Assembly (NCBI GenBank): GCA_964496475.1
Contig: CAZBZS010000012.1
Coordinates: 1 to 53,719, forward strand
DNA from: JASLPR01 sp964496475
GTDB taxonomy: Bacteria > Chloroflexota > UBA11872 > VXNJ01
Direction: 5' to 3'
Length of the DNA stretch: 53,719 nucleotides
The notes under the pieces are model-generated. The model made no database searches. It was not told the origin of the DNA and saw only the letters and a program-made list of their open reading frames with translations. Made by a program: the position numbers and the translations under genes. This document shows, piece by piece, positions 1 to 8,629 of the stretch. Each line of letters starts with the position of its first letter. Positions within the stretch are counted from its first letter, which is position 1.

Positions 1-972
1 GCGGAATCGCCATTCGGCATGCGGCATTGGGTTGGATCCGGTGCGCGGGGTGACATTTTATTCGGACTCTGGGCATTCGTCCCGTTTCTCGTCGTGGCGA
101 TCTCCACGGGCATCAGCGACGGGGTCGACGGTCTCACTCCGGGCCTGAGTGCGATGGCGTCGGTCGGAATCGCCCTAGCGGCAACAATAGCCGCGGCGGC
201 CCCGGGACCGGCCTGGATCGTGGCGGGCGCAGCCGTGGGCATTCTCGTACTCAACCTGCCTTCGAGCTGGGCACCACGGGCCGGCATTGGACGCCGCGCG
301 CGAATCTATCTGGGTGATAGCGGCGCTCTCCTGCTCGGTGCGCTCCTTACCGCAGCGGCGCTGGCGTCCGGGGTTGATCTCCTGCTTCCGCTGATCGGCG
401 GAATCCTCATTCTTGAGGGACTCTCATCGGTCGTCCAAGCCAAGATCCTCGTGCCACTATACCGGCGTTCGGAGCGGTTCGGCGGTCCCGAGCGTCACTC
501 AATTCACCACTCAGAATTTCCGCTTCCGTTCGTCGCGGCCCCGTTTCACCACCACCTAGAGTTGATCGGGCTGGGCCGGCGGCAATTAGTCCTGCTGATG
601 TGGGCCTTCGCTGCTGGTGCGGCAGGGCTGGCAGTGCTGGTGGCCGCGATCGGATCGGGTCCGTGGACGACTGTCGTATACGGGATCGGAGTTCTCCAAT
701 TGGCCTTGGTCTGGTTCGGCGTTTCCAGTCTGCGGCCCGCCCACCTGACGATCCAGCTGGCGCCAAACGGTCCCCACCTAGCGCTGATCCACGGTTGGCG
801 GCGGCGCCGGTTTGGATTACTTCCGGCGCTGACCGCGCGCCGGCATCCGCTACCGGAAGGCGTGCCCGAACTCGATTTAGTCCCGTTGGATCGCCCCCTG
901 AACCCGATCGCTGCGCGCCGGATGTTTGACCAAATAGTGGCCGGACTCGACGAGCAGGAGGTGGGCTCATGA
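1..972 (+). CDS. mraY: MraY, phospho-N-acetylmuramoyl-pentapeptide transferase (5' end outside window)
   Basis: MraY transfers phospho-MurNAc-pentapeptide to undecaprenyl phosphate in the inner membrane, making lipid I. The frame is open to base 1, so the N-terminal third is missing; an ATG at 19 is internal. Visible motifs are SDGVDGL (usual TDGVDGL) about 35 codons after that ATG, the Mg-binding GDSGALLLG, and PFHHHLE, which is specific to MraY within the polyprenyl-phosphate transferase family. Several hydrophobic membrane segments surround them. Downstream of the last membrane segment is an Arg-rich soluble tail of roughly 80 residues that ordinary MraY lacks. The stop overlaps the next start (ATGA, 969-972), so it is translationally coupled to it. 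The family call is secure; the tail is unexplained. Confidence 0.93.
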   Translation, partial: AESPFGMRHWVGSGARGDILFGLWAFVPFLVVAISTGISDGVDGLTPGLSAMASVGIALAATIAAAAPGPAWIVAGAAVGILVLNLPSSWAPRAGIGRRARIYLGDSGALLLGALLTAAALASGVDLLLPLIGGILILEGLSSVVQAKILVPLYRRSERFGGPERHSIHHSEFPLPFVAAPFHHHLELIGLGRRQLVLLMWAFAAGAAGLAVLVAAIGSGPWTTVVYGIGVLQLALVWFGVSSLRPAHLTIQLAPNGPHLALIHGWRRRRFGLLPALTARRHPLPEGVPELDLVPLDRPLNPIAARRMFDQIVAGLDEQEVGS

Positions 973-2057
973 TGCGGACCCTGACCGCCGGCCACCCCGC
1001 GACTGCGTCGGTGCTGGAAATTCTGGGTTTGACCGAAGCGGTGTGCAAGGACGAGGTGGAATGGTCTGTGGTCACGCCCGAATCCCGGCACTCGATCTGG
1101 CGGTTAACAGTTCCACGGTCCGCTGCGGAAGCGAGCAGTTACGTGGTCAAGTCATACCACAGCGATTCTGACAAGTTCTTTGATCACCGCTTTCGACGGG
1201 AGGAGCGGGCTCTCAACCTGGCAGGCAGCTACGCGCCGGGACTGGCTCCGGTGGTTCACGGCGGAGCGATCATCGAGGGGCATTCGGCATACCTGGTGCT
1301 TGAAGACCTGGGCGATCGCCCCCTGCATGACGATCTTGACGGCGCGGATGTGGGCAGACGCATGCGCCGGTTACGGGAGGCCGTCGATCTGCTGGTCCGG
1401 TTTCACCAGCTCGCCGATGAGTATTCGGGTATCTTTCGCGCGATTTGCCAGAGTTCAATCCTGGACCGGATCAATATCGACACACTCTTGAGAAGATTTG
1501 ACGTGGCCGGTGAACGGCTATCGCCCGAAACGACGAGCCGGGAAGGAGCAGCCATTCGCGCTGAATTTAACCGGAGTGTCATCCGTCCGCTCCCGCGAGG
1601 GCCGCGTCGGGTGATTCACAACTCATTCTCGCCGCTGAACATTTGCACGCTGGACGACGGTTCGCTGCGGCTTCTGGACATGGAAACGGTGGCCATCGGT
1701 CCGGCCGAGCTGGACCTGGCCGAACTGCTGATCTATCCGGGACCTGACCTTGGAGACGGCGAGACCGAGCTCACCGACCGGTATGTCCGGGCGATGGGGG
1801 CCGGGGAGTCCAACACGGTCTCGGCAAGGCGGCTTCAGCTGGCGGCGATCGTGCGGGCGCTCGATTATGCGGGCACGCTGTCGGTGCGGCGGAGGCGGTT
1901 TCAGGAAGCCGGCCTGGACGACCTGGCCCAGGCTCAGGAGGACCGCCGCGCCCGCTATCTGAAGGGTGCACTGGACCGGTCGCGCAGGATCGAACTTCCG
2001 GCGGCGATAGTGCGTTATTTCGCGATCCTCGCCGGGGAGGGCGGCGAAGGTCCATGA
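969..2057 (+). CDS. APH/choline-kinase-fold phosphotransferase, catalytic Asp absent
   Basis: The 362-residue protein has the aminoglycoside-phosphotransferase fold: an N-lobe with VLEDLGD hinge residues (about 108-115), the catalytic-loop region IHNSFSPLN (about 216-224) and a metal-binding LLDMETVAIGP (about 235-245). In active family members the catalytic loop reads HxDxxxxN; here the Asp is Ser (codon TCA), while the loop Asn and metal Asp are kept. Known wall-linked members such as AmgK phosphorylate amino sugars, which would fit a gene lying between mraY and murF, but the missing base suggests a pseudokinase or altered chemistry. It overlaps both neighbours by 4 bp (969 and 2054-2057), so it belongs to the wall operon. 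Substrate unknown. Confidence 0.75.
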   Translation: MMRTLTAGHPATASVLEILGLTEAVCKDEVEWSVVTPESRHSIWRLTVPRSAAEASSYVVKSYHSDSDKFFDHRFRREERALNLAGSYAPGLAPVVHGGAIIEGHSAYLVLEDLGDRPLHDDLDGADVGRRMRRLREAVDLLVRFHQLADEYSGIFRAICQSSILDRINIDTLLRRFDVAGERLSPETTSREGAAIRAEFNRSVIRPLPRGPRRVIHNSFSPLNICTLDDGSLRLLDMETVAIGPAELDLAELLIYPGPDLGDGETELTDRYVRAMGAGESNTVSARRLQLAAIVRALDYAGTLSVRRRRFQEAGLDDLAQAQEDRRARYLKGALDRSRRIELPAAIVRYFAILAGEGGEGP

Positions 2058-4579
2058 TCTATCTGAGCGATCTCCTAGAAGTGGCCGGCATGCGGTCGGG
2101 GTCAGAGGAGCTGCCAGAGCGTTTCTCCGGGTTCGCATTCGATAGTCGCCGGGTGCGAGAGGGCGATCTTTTCGTAGCGATGCGAACAGATCGCGGAGAC
2201 GGCCACGAGTTCATCGCCGACGCCCTTGCCGGCGGAGCGGCGGCGGTGCTGTGTGAACGGTGGGACGGAGACGGAGGCCCCACCATTCTCAGCGACGACC
2301 CACTGGAAGCTGTCCGGCGATATGCGGAGCTGGCGATTAGTAGATTCGGGTCTCGGATCGTCGCAATCGCCGGGAGCGCTGGCAAGACCTCAACCCGGGA
2401 GTTCGCGACCCATATCCTAGCCGGCCATTTCGAAGTATTTCGTAACCCTGAAAACTTCAACGATCTCGTGGGCTTACCGCTGGCTATTGGTGAGCTGAAT
2501 CCGGGGCATGAAATCGCCATGCTTGAGATGGCCACGGACTCGCACGGGGAGATGGCCGCGCTGGCGCAATTGGCCCCGCCTTCAATCTGCGTCCTGACTC
2601 AATTCGACGAAACCTATTTGGAGTACTTCGGTTCGATGGACGCGCTGGCGGCGGAGCACCGGGCAGTCGTAGACGCCTTGCCCGAGGACGGTCTGCTGAT
2701 CTACCCGGTCGCGGACCCCGTCGCGACCCGACTGGCCGCGACTTTCGGCGGTCGAAAGGTATCGTACGGGCTCGAATCGGGGGCGGCGGTGCGAGCGTCC
2801 GGACTCGGGGTTGAGATCGGCGCCACCAAATTTACGCTGGAGCTTGGGGGAGATAGCACGCCGGTAAGGCTGAGGATACCGGGCCTGCATAACGTGCGGA
2901 ATGTCCTGGCGGCGGCGGCGCTGGGAGTGTCGCTGGATATGGAGATCGGGGAAATAGCTGACCGGATCGCCACGCTGGAACCGGTCGAGGGTCGGCTCCG
3001 ATTACTGGCGAGCGAAACGTACGGCGCTTTGTTTGACGACACGTTTTCCAACGGACCTGCCTCTCTGGAAGCGGCGCTGAGGCATTTCGGCGGAACGGGA
3101 CTCCAGCCGGTAGCAGTTCTCGGCGGTATCCGGCATCTGGGCGACGCGGGACCAGAGGTCATGGCTAGTCTTGGCCCGCTCCTGGCGACGGGATTAAGCG
3201 CGATCATCACTTTCGGGGACGCCGGAAAATCCCTGGGTGCTGCGGCCCTGGCGGCAGGACTACCTGCGGATCGTTTAAGGGAGGCGCACACTATTTCCCA
3301 GGCCGGCGAACTTATCGCCGCACTGGCGGATGACGAGACTCCGGTATTCGTCAAGGGGGACGCCGTTGACCGCCTGGAGCGCCTTACCGAGCGGCTCTTG
3401 GATGGGACGGTGCAAGTCGAGGATTTGCTGTGCCGGCAATCACTGGCATGGCGCCAAGTCGTGACGGTGAACCCGGACGCCCCGGTTTGGATTCAGATCG
3501 ATCTGGACGTAATTGCGGCAAATACGCGGCGCGTTCTGGAAATCGTGGGGCCGGAAGTTTCGCTGCTGGCAGTCCTGAAGGCCGAAGGATACGGGCACGG
3601 CGCCCTCAAAGTTGCCGACGCCGCCGTGCGGGCGGGGGCGAATGGGGTAGCGGTGGCGCGCCTGGACGAAGCCCAGAGCCTGCACCAGTCGGGATTCAGC
3701 GAATCGATTTTGGTGCTGGGGGCGACGGCGCCGGCCGAATCGCGCCAGGCCGTGCTGTCCGGGTGCACGCTAACGGTCTTCGACCGCCGGGGAATCGAGA
3801 CGCTCGCCCGGGCGGCGGCGGCAATCCAGCGAACCACATCGGTGCATCTCAAGATCGAGACGGGCATGGGGCGCCTCGGGGCCGGCGTGGATGAGGCGGG
3901 TTCCCTGGCGAAGCGGGTCGACGAGGCGGAGTGGCTGCGGCTGGAGGGAACGTTCACGCATCTGGGTCGTGCCGACCTCGAGGACAAAACGGACGCGCTT
4001 ACCCAGCTTGATAAGTTCGACGAGGCGCTGGCCGCGATCAGGAAGGCGGGAGTGTCGCCCGGGCTGGTCCACGCCGCGAACTCCGCGGCTGCAATTACGA
4101 TTCCCCGGGCGCGCTACGACGCCGTTCGTTGCGGTATCGCCCTGCTAGGGCTGGACCCGGCGGCTACCGCGGCGCTCCCGGATGGATTCGCACCGGCTTT
4201 GACGATGAAGGCGCGGATCGCCCAGGTGAAAGACCTGCCAGGCGGAAGTTACGTAGGCTACGGTATGACAGGCCTTCTCGAAAAAGACGCCCGGATAGCG
4301 GTTGTGGCGGCGGGATACGGGGATGGGCTGCGGCGGGGGCCAAATAATCCCGGGTCGGTGCTAGTACGGGGAGCGCCGGCGGCGATCATCGGCGATGTGT
4401 GCATGGACATGTTCATGATCGATGTCTCCACTATTCCGGCCGTTCAAGCCGGGGATGAAGTGACGCTGATCGGTGGCGGGAAACACTTGGCATCATCGGT
4501 GGACAGGGTGGCGCAACAAATCGGCACGATCGCGTACGAGGTCATAACTCAACTCCTACCGCGGGTGCCCCGCGTGTAG
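2054..4579 (+). CDS. MurF-like domain fused to alanine racemase
   Basis: An 841-residue fusion. Residues 1 to about 455 are a Mur-ligase: the N-terminal substrate domain (FDSRRVREGDLF), P-loop GSAGKTST near 112, NFNDLVGLPLAI, and a C-terminal domain with FDDTFSNGPASLEAAL. Several MurF signatures are degenerate: the TNIGxAHLE stretch reads TQFDETYLE and LGDMLELG reads LGGIRHLG. Residues about 475-841 are alanine racemase: LKAEGYGHG carries the PLP lysine, GYGDGLRR the second catalytic Tyr, and VCMDMFMIDVS is typical. The racemase supplies D-Ala; MurF adds D-Ala-D-Ala to the UDP-MurNAc-tripeptide. MurF-Alr fusions are known in Bacteroidetes. A second, canonical murF lies at 5470, so this ligase half may be structural or differently specific. 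ATGA overlap at 2054. Confidence 0.9.
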   Translation: MIYLSDLLEVAGMRSGSEELPERFSGFAFDSRRVREGDLFVAMRTDRGDGHEFIADALAGGAAAVLCERWDGDGGPTILSDDPLEAVRRYAELAISRFGSRIVAIAGSAGKTSTREFATHILAGHFEVFRNPENFNDLVGLPLAIGELNPGHEIAMLEMATDSHGEMAALAQLAPPSICVLTQFDETYLEYFGSMDALAAEHRAVVDALPEDGLLIYPVADPVATRLAATFGGRKVSYGLESGAAVRASGLGVEIGATKFTLELGGDSTPVRLRIPGLHNVRNVLAAAALGVSLDMEIGEIADRIATLEPVEGRLRLLASETYGALFDDTFSNGPASLEAALRHFGGTGLQPVAVLGGIRHLGDAGPEVMASLGPLLATGLSAIITFGDAGKSLGAAALAAGLPADRLREAHTISQAGELIAALADDETPVFVKGDAVDRLERLTERLLDGTVQVEDLLCRQSLAWRQVVTVNPDAPVWIQIDLDVIAANTRRVLEIVGPEVSLLAVLKAEGYGHGALKVADAAVRAGANGVAVARLDEAQSLHQSGFSESILVLGATAPAESRQAVLSGCTLTVFDRRGIETLARAAAAIQRTTSVHLKIETGMGRLGAGVDEAGSLAKRVDEAEWLRLEGTFTHLGRADLEDKTDALTQLDKFDEALAAIRKAGVSPGLVHAANSAAAITIPRARYDAVRCGIALLGLDPAATAALPDGFAPALTMKARIAQVKDLPGGSYVGYGMTGLLEKDARIAVVAAGYGDGLRRGPNNPGSVLVRGAPAAIIGDVCMDMFMIDVSTIPAVQAGDEVTLIGGGKHLASSVDRVAQQIGTIAYEVITQLLPRVPRV

Positions 4580-4607
4580 AGGGCTGATCCCAAACGAGAG
4601 AGTCGCT

Positions 4608-5453
4608 ATGACGAAACTTTTTCTGCACAGCTGGAATTACAGGGGCGAATCGTTTGAGACTGCGGTCGCCCGCGCCGCCGAATTTGGTTACGACGGCCTG
4701 GAGGTCTACGGGGGGCACTTTCCCGATTCCGGGGACCCGGTCGCCGGGCTTGAATACGTCCATGCGCTGGGGGAGCGAGGCGGCGTGAACGTTGAAGTAG
4801 CGCCATTGGTACTCGATGTCCTCACTCGGCCGGCAAGCGAACGCGCCGCACGGCTCGATGTTGCGGTGCGGGTGATCGAGACGGCGGGGCGGCTGGGCAT
4901 GCCCAGACTGAACGCCATGGTCGGCTGGCTCCCGCCGAAACCGGGTGGGGCGGCAGCAGACGGGTCGGCGGTGGCCACCGATGAACATTTCACCGTGGCC
5001 GTGGAAATGGTCGCCACGCTCGGCGAAGCAGCCTCCGCGGCGGGCGTTGAAATCACGCTGGAAACCCACATGCGTACGATTCACGATACAGCGGCAACGA
5101 TGCTGCGCATTCTCGACGGAGCCGGCAGCCCGCACCTCCAGGCGAACTTTGACGCCGGAAATATGTTCTCGACCGCCCACGCCGAGGATGCCGAAGATGC
5201 CCTGGGCCTGCTCAAAGACCAGCTCGGCTACGTACATTTGAAAAACTGCCGTGAGTTCGCCGGACGCTTCGACTATCACTGGCCGCTGGCGAGCGGAGAT
5301 CTGGACTATAGACGGATAGTGGGCGCGATCGTCAAGACCAGCTTCGACGGTCCCTTCTGCATCGAGTACTCGGGAGGCGGCGATCGGGATCATGTCAGCC
5401 GGTCCGACCTTGAGTATCTTCGCGGGCTGCTCGCCGATCTGGGCGTCGACTGA
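4608..5453 (+). CDS. Sugar phosphate isomerase/epimerase-like TIM barrel
   Basis: A 281-residue xylose-isomerase-like TIM barrel (AP endonuclease family 2 fold). Candidate metal ligands appear in the expected order: Glu in DGLEVYGG (about 32), Glu in ITLETHMRT (about 150), Asp in NFDAGNMF (about 181), His in YVHLKN (about 206) and Glu in FCIEYSGGG near the end. Such proteins isomerise or epimerise keto sugars or dehydrate inositol derivatives; the substrate cannot be read from sequence. It sits 28 bp after the murF-alr fusion and 16 bp before murF on the same strand, so it is co-transcribed with wall genes and could act on an amino sugar or sugar phosphate precursor; that role is inference from position only. 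Confidence 0.8.
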   Translation: MTKLFLHSWNYRGESFETAVARAAEFGYDGLEVYGGHFPDSGDPVAGLEYVHALGERGGVNVEVAPLVLDVLTRPASERAARLDVAVRVIETAGRLGMPRLNAMVGWLPPKPGGAAADGSAVATDEHFTVAVEMVATLGEAASAAGVEITLETHMRTIHDTAATMLRILDGAGSPHLQANFDAGNMFSTAHAEDAEDALGLLKDQLGYVHLKNCREFAGRFDYHWPLASGDLDYRRIVGAIVKTSFDGPFCIEYSGGGDRDHVSRSDLEYLRGLLADLGVD

Positions 5454-5469
5454 CCGTGAGCGCGATCTG

Positions 5470-6861
5470 ATGGGGAGTTTTACCCTGGACGAAGTCCAGA
5501 CGGCGCTGGGGAGGCAGCCACTGCCCGGCGACGGCGCAATCAATTTGAACGGCCTCCAAATCGACTCGCGACTCGCCGATCGAGGCGACCTGTTCGTCGC
5601 CCTCTGCACTGAGGACGGCGATGGAAACCTCTACGTGGGCGACGCCTTTGCCCGGGGGGCAGGAGCGGCGATCGTGGAACGCTTGGATCCCGAGCAGGAC
5701 CCTGCCCGACAGATCGCGGTTCCCGATTCTATGGCGGCGCTTACCGAGCTCGGACGTTACTTCCGCGCCCGGGCTACCGGCACGCAGGTCATCGGCATCA
5801 CCGGAAGCAATGGCAAAACCAGCACGAAGGAGGCACTGGCGGCAGCGCTGGGCCCATCCGGCATTGTGATCAAATCGGAAAAGAGTTTCAACAACGAGCT
5901 GGGAATCCCGGTCACCCTGGCGGAAATTACTGCAGACACGGATTATGCGGTGGTTGAAATGGGCGCGCAGATGGTGGGTGAGATCGCAGACTACTGCGAT
6001 CTGGCGCGTCCTCATCACGGGATCATCACTAACACGGGCCGGGCTCACGTCGGCATGTTCGGATCGCCCGACAATGTGGTCCGGGCAAAGGGTGAACTGG
6101 CGGATTACCTGGACCCAATGGGGGTGCTGGCTCTGAACGCGGAGGATTCGGCCTCGGCAGCGATCGCCGACCGGACGCAGGCTCGGGTGGTGCGCTTCGG
6201 ACGTAAACCAGGGGATGACATCGTGACGGCAACGGTGCGGACAGCCCCCGACCTGTCCGGACAGCAGGTGCGGCTCGACTCTGACTTTCTGACGGGCGAG
6301 GTGCAGGTCGGCGCCATCGGCAGGCATCTCGGCGAAGCCTTCGCCGCCGCGGTCGCACTGGGACTGGCGCTGGGCCTCGCATTCAAGGATCTGCTTGACG
6401 GGCTTGGCTCATTTGAGCCGATGTCACATCGCATGCAGCTACATCATGTGCGGGACGCGATGATTCTGGATGACACGTACAACGCCAATCGAGAGTCCTA
6501 TATCTACGCGCTGGGAGAGCTGCGCCGGGCGGAACCCACCGGGCGGCGCCTCGCGGTGCTGGGAGACATGCTCGAGCTTGGGGAGTACTCTGCCGCCGAC
6601 CACGCGGCCGTTGGCTCTCAGGCGGGATTCGTGGATGAATTAGCGACTATCGGGACGGATGCGGTGATACTGGGTGACGAAGCGGTGGCGGCCGGCCTGA
6701 ATCGGGCCAATTATCGGCATTTCTCCGCTGAATCCGGGGTGGCGGAGGCGGTGGCGGGCTGGTTGCGGCAGGAGCTACGGCCCGGCGATCTGGTCTTGAT
6801 CAAGGGGAGTAACGCGCTGGGCCTCGCGCGCCTAGTAGACGACCTGGCATCGGAATCGTGA
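5470..6861 (+). CDS. murF: MurF, UDP-N-acetylmuramoyl-tripeptide--D-alanyl-D-alanine ligase
   Basis: MurF joins D-Ala-D-Ala to the UDP-MurNAc-tripeptide using ATP in the cytoplasm. The 463-residue product has every core motif intact: IDSRLADRGDLFVAL in the N-terminal domain, P-loop ITGSNGKTSTKE (about residue 113), SFNNELGIPVTL, VEMGAQMVGEI, ITNTGRAHVGMFGS, and C-terminal DDTYNANRESY plus LGDMLELGEYS. The frame is open back to 5392, but ATG 5470 gives the normal N-terminus and clears the upstream stop at 5451-5453. This is the canonical copy, in contrast to the degenerate ligase half at 2054. It is the last gene of the wall operon; the next gene is convergent. Confidence 0.95.
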   Translation: MGSFTLDEVQTALGRQPLPGDGAINLNGLQIDSRLADRGDLFVALCTEDGDGNLYVGDAFARGAGAAIVERLDPEQDPARQIAVPDSMAALTELGRYFRARATGTQVIGITGSNGKTSTKEALAAALGPSGIVIKSEKSFNNELGIPVTLAEITADTDYAVVEMGAQMVGEIADYCDLARPHHGIITNTGRAHVGMFGSPDNVVRAKGELADYLDPMGVLALNAEDSASAAIADRTQARVVRFGRKPGDDIVTATVRTAPDLSGQQVRLDSDFLTGEVQVGAIGRHLGEAFAAAVALGLALGLAFKDLLDGLGSFEPMSHRMQLHHVRDAMILDDTYNANRESYIYALGELRRAEPTGRRLAVLGDMLELGEYSAADHAAVGSQAGFVDELATIGTDAVILGDEAVAAGLNRANYRHFSAESGVAEAVAGWLRQELRPGDLVLIKGSNALGLARLVDDLASES

Positions 6862-6916
6862 ATGGCCGCAACGGCGGTTAGCGGAAGTTGTCTGGGCACG
6901 TCATCACGCCGGCTGC

Positions 6917-7408
6917 CTAATCGCCCTCGTCGTCTGCATCCTGATCAACAGAAACCGTATACGACCGCTGCGCGCCGGGGTTTGGATCCCTCCCAAACAC
7001 CACCTTTCCCTCGCCTGACGACCTACCCCACACTTCTTCGTGGCCGAATACCAGAATTCCGGCGGCCCCAACGGCAAACACCGCGAAGAAGACGATGGCA
7101 TTACCCGTGTCCAGCACTCCACGCCCCAGGAAGAAGATGGTCACGACGGCGCCAGTTAGAGTCTGCACGAGGGCCAGGGCTGCCCAGGAGCGGGTCGGCC
7201 GGCTGGAACGGGCGGCCAGAAGCAACCCGGCCCCCCAGGGGATCAGAAACGAGCCGAACAGGGAAACCAGGAAAGCGTTATCGCCGGTCGTCACACCGAG
7301 AGCGCCGGCGGCAATACCAGGGGAAAAGAGCGCCAGGATGCCAAATCCGCACGCCCAGAGACCCAGCCATACGAATGTCAGACGATATCCGGGATCGCGC
7401 CTGGTCAT
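6917..7408 (-). CDS. Small four-helix membrane protein, function unknown
   Basis: A 163-residue protein with four hydrophobic stretches (about residues 11-35, 44-66, 72-97 and 101-124) and a charged tail rich in Asp and Glu. No family was recognised. The strong hydrophobic pattern, ATG start and codon use similar to its neighbours support a real gene. It is convergent with murF (55 bp apart) and lies 42 bp downstream of folP on the same strand, so it may be read through from folP. Confidence 0.6.
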   Translation of the reverse strand: MTRRDPGYRLTFVWLGLWACGFGILALFSPGIAAGALGVTTGDNAFLVSLFGSFLIPWGAGLLLAARSSRPTRSWAALALVQTLTGAVVTIFFLGRGVLDTGNAIVFFAVFAVGAAGILVFGHEEVWGRSSGEGKVVFGRDPNPGAQRSYTVSVDQDADDEGD

Positions 7409-7450
7409 GCTTGCGGCCGGTTCTCCTGGGTGCCTAGGACCGACCGCATA

Positions 7451-8557
7451 TTACTCAATCGACTGGCTCGGGTGGGACCGGCCGAGAATGGAATCCATCA
7501 CTCTGGCCGCCTGGACCGCCTGGGACACGTCGTGGACGCGAATGATGTCGACGCCCTGAGCGATGGCGGCCATATTGGCCGCGGTGGTGCCCATCAGCCG
7601 ATCGGCCTGGCCATCACCCAGAGAATGCCCGATGAACGATTTGCGGGATGCCCCGAGGAGTAAGGGTTGACCGAGACCGTTCAGAGTTTCCAGCCGGCCT
7701 ATCAGTTCCAAGTTTTGCGGCGGAGTCTTTCCGAATCCTACCCCCGGATCCACAATTATGTTCTCTCCGGGAATTCCGGCGGAAATCGCTCCGTCCAGCA
7801 GACGTTCCAGGACGGCGTAGACTGCCCCGGTCACGTCACCATATTCGACCTCCCCGAAATGTGGGCCGATTTCTCCTAGGACCGCTGGCGTGAGGCGGTT
7901 GTGCATGATGACTAGCGGACATCCCAGATCGGCCACGGTAGCTGCCATATCTGGGTCGGCGGTCGTGCCCCAGACGTCGTTGACAAGGTCGGCCCCGGCC
8001 TCGACACCGGCCCGGGCGACTTCGGACTTGTAAGTATCGATGGACACCGGGATTTCGGTCATTTCCCGCGCGATCGCGATGGCGGACAACACGCGGTTCA
8101 TCTCCTCGGCAGCGGATATCCTGGAAGCTCCGGGGCGGGTGGACTCGCCGCCGATGTCTATCAGATCGGCCCCGCCGGTGATCGCCGCATCGATCTTCTC
8201 GCGAACGGCCCCGGGCTCGTCTCCCACGCCGTCTCCGGAGAAGGAATCGGTAGTGACATTTACGATCGCCATTACGTAAGTCTGGGAACCCCACACGAAG
8301 GTGCGATCACGAATGACCATCGGCGCGGGCCGGGGTCGGACGGGCTTTCCGGAGCGCGGAGGGGCACCGGCAGCGAACTCGGACAGGGAGGACTCGGGCT
8401 GGTGACGCTGGGCTACAGCTCGGACGGGGTCAGCCGAGCGCACCAGCCGCGCCGGCGCAATGCCGAGTTCTTGCGCATAACGGAGCGCCTGCCGAGCGTA
8501 GGCGAGCGGATACTGTAGAAACCGGTCTAGCTGTCGCCTTTCGGCGGGATCGTCCAT
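7451..8557 (-). CDS. folP: Dihydropteroate synthase with N-terminal extension
   Basis: FolP condenses 6-hydroxymethyl-dihydropterin pyrophosphate with p-aminobenzoate to make dihydropteroate for folate. Motifs are clear: MAIVNVTTDSFSGDG (usual LNVTPDSFSDGG), LIDIGGESTRPGA for pterin binding, ISIDTYKSEVAR-like VSIDTYKSEVA, LVNDVWG, and the C-terminal GASRKSFIG that binds phosphate. The catalytic barrel starts near residue 85; before it is a roughly 80-residue extension rich in Arg, Pro and Ala that I do not recognise, making the protein longer (368) than the usual 270-280. The start is ATG 8557; an unextended start is not obvious. It diverges from the PHP gene at 8630. Confidence 0.92.
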   Translation of the reverse strand: MDDPAERRQLDRFLQYPLAYARQALRYAQELGIAPARLVRSADPVRAVAQRHQPESSLSEFAAGAPPRSGKPVRPRPAPMVIRDRTFVWGSQTYVMAIVNVTTDSFSGDGVGDEPGAVREKIDAAITGGADLIDIGGESTRPGASRISAAEEMNRVLSAIAIAREMTEIPVSIDTYKSEVARAGVEAGADLVNDVWGTTADPDMAATVADLGCPLVIMHNRLTPAVLGEIGPHFGEVEYGDVTGAVYAVLERLLDGAISAGIPGENIIVDPGVGFGKTPPQNLELIGRLETLNGLGQPLLLGASRKSFIGHSLGDGQADRLMGTTAANMAAIAQGVDIIRVHDVSQAVQAARVMDSILGRSHPSQSIE

Positions 8558-8629
8558 GTTTTCTCCGGTAGGCGGTCGCTCCGCCGCTGGGATAGATTAT
8601 GCCGTTATCTGAGGATTCCATATGCAACC

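Noticed and set aside
407..1075. Long minus-strand ORF opposite mraY
   Set aside because: No recognisable protein; it is antisense to a clear mraY and explained by high GC.
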